NCBI RefSeq assembly: GCF_964222135.1
Contig: NZ_CAXQBR010000109.1
Span: 30,035-94,034, forward strand
Length of the DNA stretch: 64,000 nt
Direction: 5' to 3'
Origin: Euzebya sp.
Lineage (GTDB): Bacteria; Actinomycetota; Nitriliruptoria; Euzebyales; Euzebyaceae
Each line of letters starts with the position of its first letter. The first letter of the stretch is position 1. Below are positions 1 through 10,049 of this stretch, piece by piece. A model generated the notes under the pieces. That model worked only from the letters and a program-made list of their open reading frames with translations, had not been told where the DNA came from and searched no databases. The translations under genes were made by a program, and so were the position numbers.

Positions 1-207
1 GTCGCGGGCCTCCCAGTAGTCCTCGATCGCCGTGACCACGTCATCGGTGACCGGCTCGGGCGGGGTCGCCGGCATGGTCGTGACCGCGGGCACGGCGACG
101 GGTGGCACGTCGGCGGGCGGTGGCTCGGACGACACGCACGCCGCCGCGAGGACGGTGACCGCGCCGAGCAGCGCCATCAGGCGGACGGGCGACCGGTGCG
201 GTGACAC
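1..207 (-). CDS. Lipoprotein, N-terminal part (cut by window edge)
   Basis: This is the first 69 codons of a gene running off the left edge. The start is read as GTG, giving a short basic n-region (HRSPVRL), a hydrophobic stretch (LLGAVTVL) and a lipobox ending AAAC at about residue 24, so the product should be a lipid-anchored exported protein. After the cysteine comes a Pro/Val/Thr-rich linker and then the beginning of a helical segment (AIEDYWEARD). A TACGAT hexamer lies 6 nt before the GTG, which fits a leaderless transcript; an in-frame ATG at 177 is the alternative start. No function can be assigned from this fragment. Confidence 0.6.
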   Translation of the reverse strand, partial: MSPHRSPVRLMALLGAVTVLAAACVSSEPPPADVPPVAVPAVTTMPATPPEPVTDDVVTAIEDYWEARD

Positions 208-245
208 CGGCTCATCGTAGGGCCGGGGCCGGGTGCGGTGGCGCA

Positions 246-3200
246 TCAGCAGCGCACCTCGGCCGCCAGGGCGTCCTCGGCGTCGTGGCTGATAAGGCTG
301 CCACCGCCGATGAGGCGGACCTCGTCGACCCCGGGGCACGCCCCCGCGAGCAGGTCGAGCGTGGCGGCTGGCACCTCGTCACCGCCGGTGTAGAGCAGCG
401 GCCGGTCCTCGTCCGCGGCCCAGCCGGCGGCCGCGAGGGCGTGGACCCATCCGCGGGCGTAGTAGCCGTTGACGATGGTGTAGCCGTCGACGTCGTCGGA
501 CCACAGGCGGTCGGCGACCTCGACGGCGGTCGCGGCGCGCTCGGCACCGGCGATCCGGGTCGGGGACGGCAGCTGGTCGACGACCGCGTCGCTGATCGCT
601 GCAGTCCCACCGAAGACGACGGTCGACGTCGTGCCCCAGCGGTCGAGCGCCTCCGCCACCGCCGGGTGCAGCTGGTCGGTGCCCGTGACCACGAGCGGGG
701 TCGTGGTGTCCGCGGCCCAGGCGCCGCCGCTCAGCGCGTCGGCCCACTGGGCGGTCGGGCTGTTGCCGCCGTCTGCGCGCGCGACGGCGACGGTGCCGCC
801 ACCCGGGTACCGGTCCCGGACCTCGTCAGCGATCGCCACCGCGGTCTCGACGCGGCTGGGCCCGGCCAGGCGGGTCGGGGCGTAGCCGGCGTCGCGCAGC
901 TGGGACTCGACGGCCGGTCCGAGGGCTGCCTCGCCGCCGAGCAGGTACACCTGCCCGCCGTCCGGCATGAGCTCGGCCAGCACCTCCATCGTCGAGGCGG
1001 CGATCCCGTCCTGTCGGGCGACCAGGAGCGGCCCCTCGGACAGGAGCGGCGCACCGGCCAGCGCGTCCACCGCGACGTCGCTGCGGGTGAACGTCACGAA
1101 GGGCGGGAAGTCCGTCGGCCGGCTGAGCGCGATGTCCTCGGCGGCCTCGACGACTGAATCGGCGTTCGTCCGCGGGAGCTGGGCACGGGCCGGGTCGATG
1201 AGCGGCCCGCCCACCGCCTGCACGTCGAGCATCCGGTCGACGTCGAGCCGGCCCCAGCCGTTCAGCAGGTCGTGGCCGGCCGGCGGGCGGTCCACCACGC
1301 CGTTCTGCACGGCGATGCTCACGTCGTCGACGGTGCGCTGGTACCCGTCCGGCGGGTCGGGGAAGTTGCTGCCCGGGTCCGGCGGGGTCGGCGACGGCGT
1401 GAACGGCCGCGCGATGTGCGGGTTCAGCCCGAGGTACAGCGAGATCGCGCCCGTGACGAGCGGCGCGGCGAAGCTGGTGCCCGCGACGGTCCGGATGCGG
1501 TCGAGCTCCCACAGCACGGCCAGGTCGCCGGCGAGGGTGCGGGTGTTGCTGCCACCCGGGGCGATCACATCGAGCCACCGGCCGGTCGAGGAGTAGAACG
1601 CCCGGTTGCCGTCGCGGTCGCTCGCACCCACGGCGATGACGCCGGGGTAGGCGGCCGGGTACACGACCGGGTCGCCGGAGGAGCCGAAGTTGCCGGCGGA
1701 GGTGACCACGGGGACGCCCTGCTCCATGGCGTAGTCGATCGTCTCGCGGAGCGGGTCGAAGGCCTCGGACTCGCCGTCCTTGCCCTCGAAGTCGTCATCC
1801 GGACCGCTGCAGTCCGCGTCGGCGGTGTCGGTGACGCCGTCGGCGTCGTTGTCGCGCCCGTCGCTGCACGCCGGGGTCGGATCGACCCCGCCGTCGCCGC
1901 CCGCCGTCACGTCGACGCCCTCCGATCCGTCGTCGGCGCTGTCGCAGCCGAGGTCCGGCGCGGCGCCGGCCGGTGGCTGGAAGTCCGCGGCGCCGTCGCG
2001 GTCGTTGTCGAGCCCGTCGTTGCACTCAGGCGTGTCCGCCTCGGCGTCGTCGGGGGTGAACAGCGCGGTCTCAGGGGCGCCGAGCGAGACGTGCACGACG
2101 TCGGCGCCGTGGTCGACGGCCCACTTGATGCCCTCGGCGACGACGACGTTGCTGATGCAGCCGTTCACGTCGTTGACGCGGATCGGCATCAGCCGGGCAC
2201 CCCAGTCGACGCCGGCGATCCCGAAGGTGTTGTTGCCGCGGGCGCCGATCAGGCTGGCCACGCCGGTGCCGTGGGGGTCGCGGTCGGAGTTGCGCGCGTT
2301 GACCCCGATGGCCTCGTAGGCGACGCCCCGGGGGCCGATGATCGGACCGATCGCGCCGCCGTTGTCCTCACCTTCGAGCTCGAGGCCGTAGACGGCATCG
2401 AGGCCACCCACGACCCGCACGCCGCCCTCGACGAAGTCGGCCCGGGTCGAGTCGATCCCGGTGTCGACCACCGCGATGGTGACCGGGCGGCTGCGCCCGC
2501 CGGTGGAGGAGTCCCGGATGGTGTCCCAGGCGTCGTCGGCCTGGATCTGGCGCTGGTACCACTGGTGGACCCAGCCATCGTCGTTCGGCGTCACCGCCTG
2601 CGGTTGGAGCCGGTAGGTGATCCGGTCGTCGACGGCCTCGGCCTGCAGGCCGCAGGCCTCCGGCACGGGGAACTGGGGGATGTGCGTGCCGACGATCTCG
2701 TCCTCGCCGTCGCCGACGCGGAGCTGCCAGTTGCGCTCGGGGAACCAGTCACGACCGCCGGACGGCTGCTGGGTGTCGACGGCCTCGACGGTCCAGGCGA
2801 AGCCGTCGTCGGCGGTGAAGTCGCCGATCGCGCTGGTGGGCACGACACCGTCGATCTCGTAGCCGTCGATCCGCTCGGCCCGGTCGAGGAACGTCACGGT
2901 CCACGTCGAGCGGTCACGCGACGGCGTGCGGATGGCCATGATCTGGTAGGGCCGGTCCGGGACGCTGCGCTCGGGGAAGATCGTGACGATGAAGTCGGGT
3001 CCGGCCTCGGGGTCGCCGAGGATGGTCGGGTACTCGTTCGCGCTCTCCTCGATCGAGACGTGGAGGCCGAAGGTGATCCCGCCGGCGCCCAGGTTCTCGA
3101 AGCCCCACTGCTGGCAGGCGTAGACGAGGAACGCGGTCTGGTCGAAGCGCCCGCCGTCGTCGGTCGACTGGAGCATGAAGATGCTGCGCAGGTCGATCTG

Positions 3201-3701
3201 CGGAGGCGGTGCCGGCGCGGACGGGTTGTAGGACGTGCCGCCCGTGGTGTCCGCGCCGCCGCGGTAGAGGCCGGCGCGGGACGCCTGCACCCCGTCGTCG
3301 GGGAGGTTCGACCCGTCGTCGCACTCGTCGTAGTACTGCTGGGCCAGCGCTGAGGACCGCTGGGTGCCGACGTCGGCGTAGCCGGCGCCGGATCCCTCAC
3401 CGGTCGCCTGGGCGTAGGCCGCCCGCGCATCGTCGCGGAGCGCGTCGCGGGAATCCGCGGCGACGTCGGCTGCGGACGCCCATCTGCTCGACTCGTACGC
3501 CTGCCGGTGCTCGGCGGCGAACGCGGCCCAGTCGACGTCGAGCTCGCCGGGCGTCCACCCCTCCCCCGAGGGCTCGGCCCGCACCGCAGGCGCCGGCTGG
3601 TCGGCACCGGCGTGGGACTGACCCCCCGCCGGGACGGCCGGCACCAGTGCCACGGCGAGGACCATGGCCAGCGCCGCGGGTAGAAGGGCAGACAGACGCA
3701 T
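246..3701 (-). CDS. Secreted S8 (subtilisin-like) serine peptidase with CWB2 wall-binding repeats
   Basis: 1151 aa. A signal peptide (MRLSALLPAALAMVLAVALV) is followed by a long N-terminal region and a subtilase domain with all three catalytic motifs: VDTGID (Asp413), HGTGVA (His477) and GTSFAAP (Ser743), with the oxyanion-hole SAGN in between. Two copies of a Cys-bounded DGxDNDxDGxxD motif (about residues 558-636), which resemble calcium-binding MopE/thrombospondin type 3 repeats, interrupt the catalytic domain. From about 865 to the end are three CWB2 repeats (TRLAGPSR, TRIAGAER type) that hold proteins on the actinobacterial or firmicute wall. The ATG at 3701 is preferred over one at 3725 because it has AGGAG 6 nt upstream and a promoter at 3727-3756 would put the upstream ATG outside the mRNA. 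Likely a surface protease; substrate unknown. Confidence 0.9.
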   Translation of the reverse strand: MRLSALLPAALAMVLAVALVPAVPAGGQSHAGADQPAPAVRAEPSGEGWTPGELDVDWAAFAAEHRQAYESSRWASAADVAADSRDALRDDARAAYAQATGEGSGAGYADVGTQRSSALAQQYYDECDDGSNLPDDGVQASRAGLYRGGADTTGGTSYNPSAPAPPPQIDLRSIFMLQSTDDGGRFDQTAFLVYACQQWGFENLGAGGITFGLHVSIEESANEYPTILGDPEAGPDFIVTIFPERSVPDRPYQIMAIRTPSRDRSTWTVTFLDRAERIDGYEIDGVVPTSAIGDFTADDGFAWTVEAVDTQQPSGGRDWFPERNWQLRVGDGEDEIVGTHIPQFPVPEACGLQAEAVDDRITYRLQPQAVTPNDDGWVHQWYQRQIQADDAWDTIRDSSTGGRSRPVTIAVVDTGIDSTRADFVEGGVRVVGGLDAVYGLELEGEDNGGAIGPIIGPRGVAYEAIGVNARNSDRDPHGTGVASLIGARGNNTFGIAGVDWGARLMPIRVNDVNGCISNVVVAEGIKWAVDHGADVVHVSLGAPETALFTPDDAEADTPECNDGLDNDRDGAADFQPPAGAAPDLGCDSADDGSEGVDVTAGGDGGVDPTPACSDGRDNDADGVTDTADADCSGPDDDFEGKDGESEAFDPLRETIDYAMEQGVPVVTSAGNFGSSGDPVVYPAAYPGVIAVGASDRDGNRAFYSSTGRWLDVIAPGGSNTRTLAGDLAVLWELDRIRTVAGTSFAAPLVTGAISLYLGLNPHIARPFTPSPTPPDPGSNFPDPPDGYQRTVDDVSIAVQNGVVDRPPAGHDLLNGWGRLDVDRMLDVQAVGGPLIDPARAQLPRTNADSVVEAAEDIALSRPTDFPPFVTFTRSDVAVDALAGAPLLSEGPLLVARQDGIAASTMEVLAELMPDGGQVYLLGGEAALGPAVESQLRDAGYAPTRLAGPSRVETAVAIADEVRDRYPGGGTVAVARADGGNSPTAQWADALSGGAWAADTTTPLVVTGTDQLHPAVAEALDRWGTTSTVVFGGTAAISDAVVDQLPSPTRIAGAERAATAVEVADRLWSDDVDGYTIVNGYYARGWVHALAAAGWAADEDRPLLYTGGDEVPAATLDLLAGACPGVDEVRLIGGGSLISHDAEDALAAEVRC

Positions 3702-3726
3702 CCCAGACTCCTGATCGGGTGTCACA

Positions 3727-3756
3727 ATAGTTACCTACGGCCTCACTACTTGACAA
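3727..3756 (-). promoter_or_regulatory. Promoter of the S8 peptidase gene
   Basis: Reading the minus strand, TTGTCA (3756-3751) is followed after 17 nt by TAACTAT (3733-3727), giving a -35/-10 pair of sigma-70 type with transcription starting near 3720, just ahead of the AGGAG and ATG at 3701. No experimental support. Confidence 0.5.
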
Positions 3757-3883
3757 GGACCCCCGCGGAGGCCTCCCCCGGTGTGACGGCTCTGGGGCAG
3801 TGACGTCCGAGACCCTCCCGCCGGTGCACGGGGAGTGATGGTCCGACTACATCTTCGCACCTGCCGGTGGGCGGCGCCGATGA

Positions 3884-5950
<2,067 letters not shown>

Positions 5951-5957
5951 GGCCCCG

Positions 5958-5963
5958 AGTCTA
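5958..5963 (-). promoter_or_regulatory. -10 element for leaderless uvrB
   Basis: TAGACT on the minus strand, separated by 7 nt from the uvrB ATG at 5950, so transcription should begin at or within a base of the start codon. No convincing Shine-Dalgarno sequence is present, in agreement. Confidence 0.5.
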
Positions 5964-6012
5964 GGTCCGGGCTGCGACACCGCCGTCGGAGAGGGGTGCG
6001 CGGCCCCGGGGG

Positions 6013-6018
6013 TAGCCT
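6013..6018 (+). promoter_or_regulatory. -10 element for the crotonase gene
   Basis: TAGCCT on the plus strand in the divergent gap with uvrB. It would give a leader of about 40 nt containing CCGGAG 8 nt before the ATG at 6065. The -35 is not recognisable. Confidence 0.4.
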
Positions 6019-6064
6019 GCGCAGCCGCGAACCGGACCCCCACCCCTCCACCGCCGGAGCACCG

Positions 6065-6847
6065 ATGCCCGCAGAGCACATCACCACCCGCGTCGACGGC
6101 CACGTCCTCCACATCGGCGTCGACCGGCCCGACAAGCGCAACGCCTTCGACCGGGAGATGAACGCCGCGCTGGCCGAGGCGTACCACCGCCTGGCCACCG
6201 AGGACGACCTGCGGGTCGGGGTCCTCCACGCCGAGGGCGACCACTTCTCCGCAGGCCTGGACCTGGCCGACGTCGGGCCGGCCGTGGCCTCGGGGGAGCC
6301 GTACATCCCGCCCGGGATGACCGACCCGTACGGGGTCTGGGGGCCGGCCTGCCCCAAGCCGGTGGTCATGGCCGTGCAGGGGATCGCGTTCACCCTGAGC
6401 ATCGAGCTGGCCCTGGCAGCCGACATCGTGATCGCGGCGGACGACGTCCGCTTCGCCCAACTCGAGATCGCCCGCGGCATCGTGCCCTTCGGCGGCGCGA
6501 CCATCCGCGCCGCGGGCCACCTGGGCTGGGGCAACGCGATGCGGTTCCTGCTGACCGCCGAGGAGTTCGGCGCCGAGGAGGCCCTGCGCATCGGTCTGGT
6601 GCAGGAGGTCGTCCCCGCCGGGACCCAGCGCGAGCGCGCCACCGAGATCGCCGAGCGGATCGCGGCGATGGCGCCGCTCGGGGTGCAGGCGACGCTCCGC
6701 CAGGCCCGGCTCGCCCGCGACGAGGGCACCGGGGCGGCGATCCGCGACATGCGGCAGTCGCTCCAGGGGATCATGACGTCCGAGGACGCCGCGGAGGGAC
6801 TGGCGTCCTTCGTCGAGCGCCGCGAGGGCCGGTTCACCGGCCGCTAG
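6065..6847 (+). CDS. Enoyl-CoA hydratase/isomerase family (crotonase)
   Basis: 260 aa, the normal length for a crotonase-fold protein. These bind acyl-CoA thioesters and use an oxyanion hole to stabilise the enolate; hydratases add water to 2-enoyl-CoA. Oxyanion-hole segments are visible at HFSAGLDL and around [10 protein letters not shown]. Both glutamates used for water addition in rat mitochondrial hydratase have equivalents here, 20 residues apart (Glu114 in SIELAL and Glu134 in QLEIARG), so a true hydratase is plausible, although the glycine-rich GGG before the first Glu is replaced by TLS. The exact substrate cannot be read. CCGGAG precedes the ATG. Confidence 0.85.
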   Translation: MPAEHITTRVDGHVLHIGVDRPDKRNAFDREMNAALAEAYHRLATEDDLRVGVLHAEGDHFSAGLDLADVGPAVASGEPYIPPGMTDPYGVWGPACPKPVVMAVQGIAFTLSIELALAADIVIAADDVRFAQLEIARGIVPFGGATIRAAGHLGWGNAMRFLLTAEEFGAEEALRIGLVQEVVPAGTQRERATEIAERIAAMAPLGVQATLRQARLARDEGTGAAIRDMRQSLQGIMTSEDAAEGLASFVERREGRFTGR

Positions 6848-6876
6848 GACGCCGGCACCCGAGGACGGATCGGATC

Positions 6877-7275
6877 GTGACGCGCCGCGTGGCCTCGGCC
6901 ACCGCCGGCGGGGTGCTCGCCGCTGCGGCGCTGACGGCCGTGCTCGTGTGGTCCCCGTGGCGACCGACCGGGTTCCTCGTCGGCCTCGCGCTGATCGCCC
7001 TCGCCGTCCCCGCGGTCACCGCCGCCGGCACCTGGGCCGGTCTGCGCGCGGTGGCCGGTGCAGATGCCCCCGGTGCCGCCCGCCTCGCCGCGCTGGGCGC
7101 CCCGGTCACCACGGTCACCGCGCTCTTCTGCATCCAGCTCGCGGCCAGGCAGATCCCCGAGGGCGCCCAGCAGGCGTGGGCGGTGGTCGTCGGGGTCGCG
7201 GTGGCCGCCGCGCTCGCGGCCCGCTTCACCGGCCCGGAGGCGGAGGTGGACGCCGCCTCACCCCCGGAGCGCTGA
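6877..7275 (+). CDS. Small four-helix membrane protein, unknown function
   Basis: 132 aa with about four hydrophobic helices ([65 protein letters not shown]) and an acidic C-terminal tail. Begins with GTG 29 nt after the crotonase stop with GAGG about 12 nt upstream, so probably cotranscribed with it. I do not recognise the family. The reading frame has strong third-position G/C bias, supporting that it is coding. Confidence 0.65.
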   Translation: MTRRVASATAGGVLAAAALTAVLVWSPWRPTGFLVGLALIALAVPAVTAAGTWAGLRAVAGADAPGAARLAALGAPVTTVTALFCIQLAARQIPEGAQQAWAVVVGVAVAAALAARFTGPEAEVDAASPPER

Positions 7276-7308
7276 TGTCGGGGAGGTCGTGATCACCCCG
7301 ACGCCGGG

Positions 7309-7543
7309 CACGAATCGACTCCGGTCGCTCGGGCGGGGAGCACGGGGGGTCACCCCGTCCCGCACGAATCGACTCCGACCAGGCCGCGTGGTGGAGGCGG
7401 CAGTGCACATCTGTGCGCGAACACCCTGCTCAGGGCGATCTCGGCCCGGGATGCGGAGTCGATCGGTGGGGCGTCGGAGTCGATCCGTGGGTGGCGGGGG
7501 ACCACGCCGGAGTCGATCCGTGGGACGGCGGAGTCGATCCGTG
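7309..7543. repeat. Array of six 15-bp repeats, CGGAGTCGATCCGTG type
   Basis: The 288-nt gap between the convergent membrane protein and coxG holds six copies of one 15-mer. Two are in one orientation (CACGAATCGACTCCG at 7309-7323 and 7363-7377) and four in the other (CGGAGTCGATCCGTG at 7454-7468 with one mismatch, 7475-7489, 7508-7522, 7529-7543). Offsets are 54 bp between the first two, and 21, 33 and 21 bp among the last four, so copies three and five, and four and six, are also 54 bp apart. The two orientations could pair in RNA. No gene is seen in the gap. Confidence 0.85.
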
Positions 7544-7563
7544 CCCAGAACCCGGCGGGACCC

Positions 7564-8247
7564 TCAGCTGCGGCGACCGCGCACCAGCCACCAGAGGAAC
7601 AGCACCAGGACCAGCACGCCGGCGACGGGGGCGGCGCGGCGGGCCACCGGGGCGCCGGCGACGTCGAGGAGGTCGATGGCCTCCGCCTCGCGGCGCGGCC
7701 GGTCGACGGGGGCGCTCGGCGGACGGACGGCCTCGCGGGCGGCCGTCGGCGCGGCAGCCCCCTCCCCTGCGGCGGGTGCGGGGTCCTCGGCGGCCTCCTC
7801 GTCCTCGCCGCCCAAGGTCGACGCCAGGCACTCGGCGAAGGAGTTGATCAGCTTCTGGCCGACCTCCTCCATGACGCCGCGGCCGAACTGCGCCGGCTTG
7901 CCGGTCACCGCGAGGTCGGTCACGACGTGGACCTCGGTGCCCTCGGGCGCCTCGGTCAGCCGCGAGGTCACGGTGGCGGTCGCGGTCCCCTGGCCCCGCT
8001 GCTCCTTGCCCTTCGCCTCGATGACCGCGGTCTTCGAGGCCTCGTCGACGGAGGTGTAGGCCGCCTCACCGGCGTAGGTGACCTTGATCGGGCCGATCTT
8101 CACCTTGACGCTGCCCGTGAAGCTGTCGCCGTCGACCGACTCGATCGTCGCGCCGGGCATGCACGGCCCGATCCGCTCGATGTCGCGGAGGACCTGGAAC
8201 GCCTCGTCGGGCGGGACCGGGACGGTGAAGGTGTGCTCGAGCTCCAT
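7564..8247 (-). CDS. coxG: CoxG-like SRPBCC protein with C-terminal membrane helix
   Basis: 227 aa. Residues 1-145 form an SRPBCC/CoxG domain (start MELEHTFTVPVPPDEAF, PCMPGATIESVDGD, FTGSVKVKIGPI), the family called carbon monoxide dehydrogenase subunit G. A Pro/Ala/Glu-rich linker leads to a single C-terminal helix (VLVLVLFLWWLV) followed by RGRRS, so the protein is tail-anchored with the domain inside. CoxG proteins have been implicated in recruiting CO dehydrogenase to the membrane or quinone pool. Last gene of the cox operon, 48 nt after the MobA-like gene, with AGGAG before its ATG. Confidence 0.88.
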   Translation of the reverse strand: MELEHTFTVPVPPDEAFQVLRDIERIGPCMPGATIESVDGDSFTGSVKVKIGPIKVTYAGEAAYTSVDEASKTAVIEAKGKEQRGQGTATATVTSRLTEAPEGTEVHVVTDLAVTGKPAQFGRGVMEEVGQKLINSFAECLASTLGGEDEEAAEDPAPAAGEGAAAPTAAREAVRPPSAPVDRPRREAEAIDLLDVAGAPVARRAAPVAGVLVLVLFLWWLVRGRRS

Positions 8248-8267
8248 GTGCCTCTCCTGTGCAGGGT

Positions 8268-8285
8268 CCGGCCGCGGGCGGCCGG
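8268..8285 (-). other. Intra-operon hairpin before coxG
   Basis: CCGGCCG and CGGCCGG flank a CGGG loop in the 48-nt gap between the MobA-like gene and coxG. It may be a processing or stability element; there is no T-run, so simple termination is less likely. Confidence 0.4.
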
Positions 8286-8295
8286 GTCGGGTCGG

Positions 8296-8949
8296 TCAGA
8301 TCCTTGCAGTCCTCTGCTGACGTACCCACCGGTCGACGTCGGCAGGCGTGTCGAGGTCGCGGGGGTCCCCCACGTCCCCGCACTCCACGGCGGTCACGAG
8401 GTCGGGGTGGGTCCGGAGCCAGCGGCGGGCGCCCTCGTCGCCCTCCACGACGTCGGCGACGTCGGACCAGCGGCGCCGTCCGAGCAGGACCGGGTTGCGC
8501 TGCCGGCCGTCGTAGGCGGCGGCCAGGACGCCCTCGGGCGGGGCGCCGCCATCGCGCCAGACCTCGATCAGGCGGGCCACCACCGCCGGGCCGATCCCGG
8601 GGGTGTCGACCGGCAGGAGGATGACCGCGCCGGCCGTGGTGGTGGCCGCCCACCCGAGGCCCGCGGCGACCGAGCTGCCCATGCCGGACGCCCACCGGCG
8701 GTTGTGGAGGACCGCGACGTCCGCTGCGCGGCCCAGGACCTCGGCCACCTCCGCCGCCGCGGCGCCGGTGACCGCCGCCACGTGCGCGCAGCCGCCGTCG
8801 GCCAGCGCGGCCACCGCCCTGAGAACGAGGGGCTGCCCGTCGATGGTGACCAGCGCCTTCGGGCTGCCCATCCGACGCCCCGCGCCCGCGGCCAGGACCA
8901 CCCCGGCCACACCAGCCACCGCGCCGCCGGTCACGTCATCACCGGTCAC
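8296..8949 (-). CDS. MobA-like nucleotidyltransferase for molybdenum cofactor
   Basis: 217 aa. The N-terminus has the MobA/MocA nucleotide-binding signature LAAGAGRRMGSPK, followed by VLLxPVDTPGIGP-type metal-binding segment (LLPVDTPGIG) and a conserved RNPVLLGRRRW segment. In molybdenum hydroxylase operons such proteins convert molybdopterin into molybdopterin cytosine dinucleotide (MocA) before insertion into the large subunit. Start GTG overlaps the xdhC stop by 4 nt (GTGA), indicating translational coupling. Calling it MocA rather than MobA is an inference from the cox context. Confidence 0.85.
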   Translation of the reverse strand: MTGDDVTGGAVAGVAGVVLAAGAGRRMGSPKALVTIDGQPLVLRAVAALADGGCAHVAAVTGAAAAEVAEVLGRAADVAVLHNRRWASGMGSSVAAGLGWAATTTAGAVILLPVDTPGIGPAVVARLIEVWRDGGAPPEGVLAAAYDGRQRNPVLLGRRRWSDVADVVEGDEGARRWLRTHPDLVTAVECGDVGDPRDLDTPADVDRWVRQQRTARI

Positions 8950-10049
8950 GGGACCGCCACGCGATCCGGGTGGATCCGCCCCTCGGTGTCGGTCAGGGGC
9001 CTGCCGCTGCCGCCCCAGCGCAGCTGGACGATCTCCGCGGCGATCGACACCGCGGTCTCCTCCGGCGTCCGGGCGCCGAGGTCCAGCCCGATCGGTGACC
9101 GGAGCTTGGACAGCTCCTCGTCCCCGAGCCCGAGCTCGCGCAGCCGCTCCAACCGGTCGTCGTGGGTGCGCCGCGACCCCATGGCCCCGATGTAGGCGGC
9201 GTCGGTCCGCAGGGCGACCTCGAGCAGCGGCACGTCGAACTTCGGGTCGTGGGTCAGCACGCAGATGGCCGTGCGGCTGTCGATCGGTGCGGTCGGGAGG
9301 AACCGGTGGGGCCACTGCACGACGACCTCGTCGGCGTCGGGGAATCTGGCCTTGGTGGCGAACACGCGGCGGGCGTCGCAGACGACGACGTGGTAGCCGA
9401 GGAACTTGCCGACGCGGGCCACGGCGGTGGCGAAGTCGATCGCCCCGAAGACGTACATCCGCGGTGGCGGCTGGAAGGACTGGATGAACACCGTGACGTC
9501 GTCGACGCGCCGCTCGCCGTGGACGCCGTAGCCGCGGTGGGCCGTGCGGCCCTGGGCGAGCAGCCCGCGGGCGTCGGACGTCACGGCCACGCCCAGGCCC
9601 TCGCTGCCGAGGTCCCCGTAGGTCTCGTCGGCGGTGACGACCAGCTTGGCGCCGACCGGGCCGGGGCCGTCCACCACGGTGGCGACGGCGACCGGCACAC
9701 CGGTGGCGATGTGGTCGCGGACGGTCTCGAAGGCCGGCACCGCGAAGGGCTCGATGAACAGCGAGATCTCCCCGCCGCACGTCAGCCCGACGGCCATCGC
9801 CTCGTCGTCCGACACCCCGTAGGTGACCCTGCGGGGCGCGCCGCCGTCGAGGATCTCCCGAGCCTGCTCGACGACGGCACCCTCGACGCAGCCGCCGGAC
9901 ACGCTGCCGATCACGACGCCGTCGGCGTTCAGGGCCATCGCGGCCCCCGGGTCCCTGGGCGCGCTGATCCGGGTCTCGACGACCGTGGCCAGCGCGGCCG
10001 GGGTCCCGGCGGCGTGCCACGACGCCAGGTCCTCGAGGATCTCACGCAT
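8946..10049 (-). CDS. xdhC: XdhC/CoxI family cofactor maturation protein
   Basis: 367 aa. N-terminal XdhC_CoxI domain with GSVSGGCVEGAVV and the TCGGEISLFIEP segment carrying the conserved cysteine; C-terminal Rossmann-like XdhC_C domain (RMYVFGAIDFATAVARVGKFLGY, HDPKFD, YIGAMGSRRTH). XdhC binds molybdenum cofactor, helps sulfurate it, and delivers it to the hydroxylase. The ATG at 10049 has GGAGGAGG 7 nt upstream and overlaps the coxE stop by 8 nt; the longer frame upstream lacks family similarity. Confidence 0.93.
   Translation of the reverse strand: MREILEDLASWHAAGTPAALATVVETRISAPRDPGAAMALNADGVVIGSVSGGCVEGAVVEQAREILDGGAPRRVTYGVSDDEAMAVGLTCGGEISLFIEPFAVPAFETVRDHIATGVPVAVATVVDGPGPVGAKLVVTADETYGDLGSEGLGVAVTSDARGLLAQGRTAHRGYGVHGERRVDDVTVFIQSFQPPPRMYVFGAIDFATAVARVGKFLGYHVVVCDARRVFATKARFPDADEVVVQWPHRFLPTAPIDSRTAICVLTHDPKFDVPLLEVALRTDAAYIGAMGSRRTHDDRLERLRELGLGDEELSKLRSPIGLDLGARTPEETAVSIAAEIVQLRWGGSGRPLTDTEGRIHPDRVAVP

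Noticed and set aside
201..1157. Long open frames antisense to the S8 peptidase, uvrB, coxL and polA genes
   Set aside because: High G+C makes stop codons rare in all frames; the products are Arg/Pro/Gly/Ala-rich, have no family motifs, and lie opposite recognised genes.
3702..3725. ATG at 3725 as start of the S8 peptidase
   Set aside because: It lies at or before the predicted transcription start and has no ribosome site; ATG 3701 has AGGAG.
7309..7543. CRISPR array
   Set aside because: Repeats are 15 bp, occur in both orientations, and the spacers are irregular (6-76 bp); no cas genes are present.
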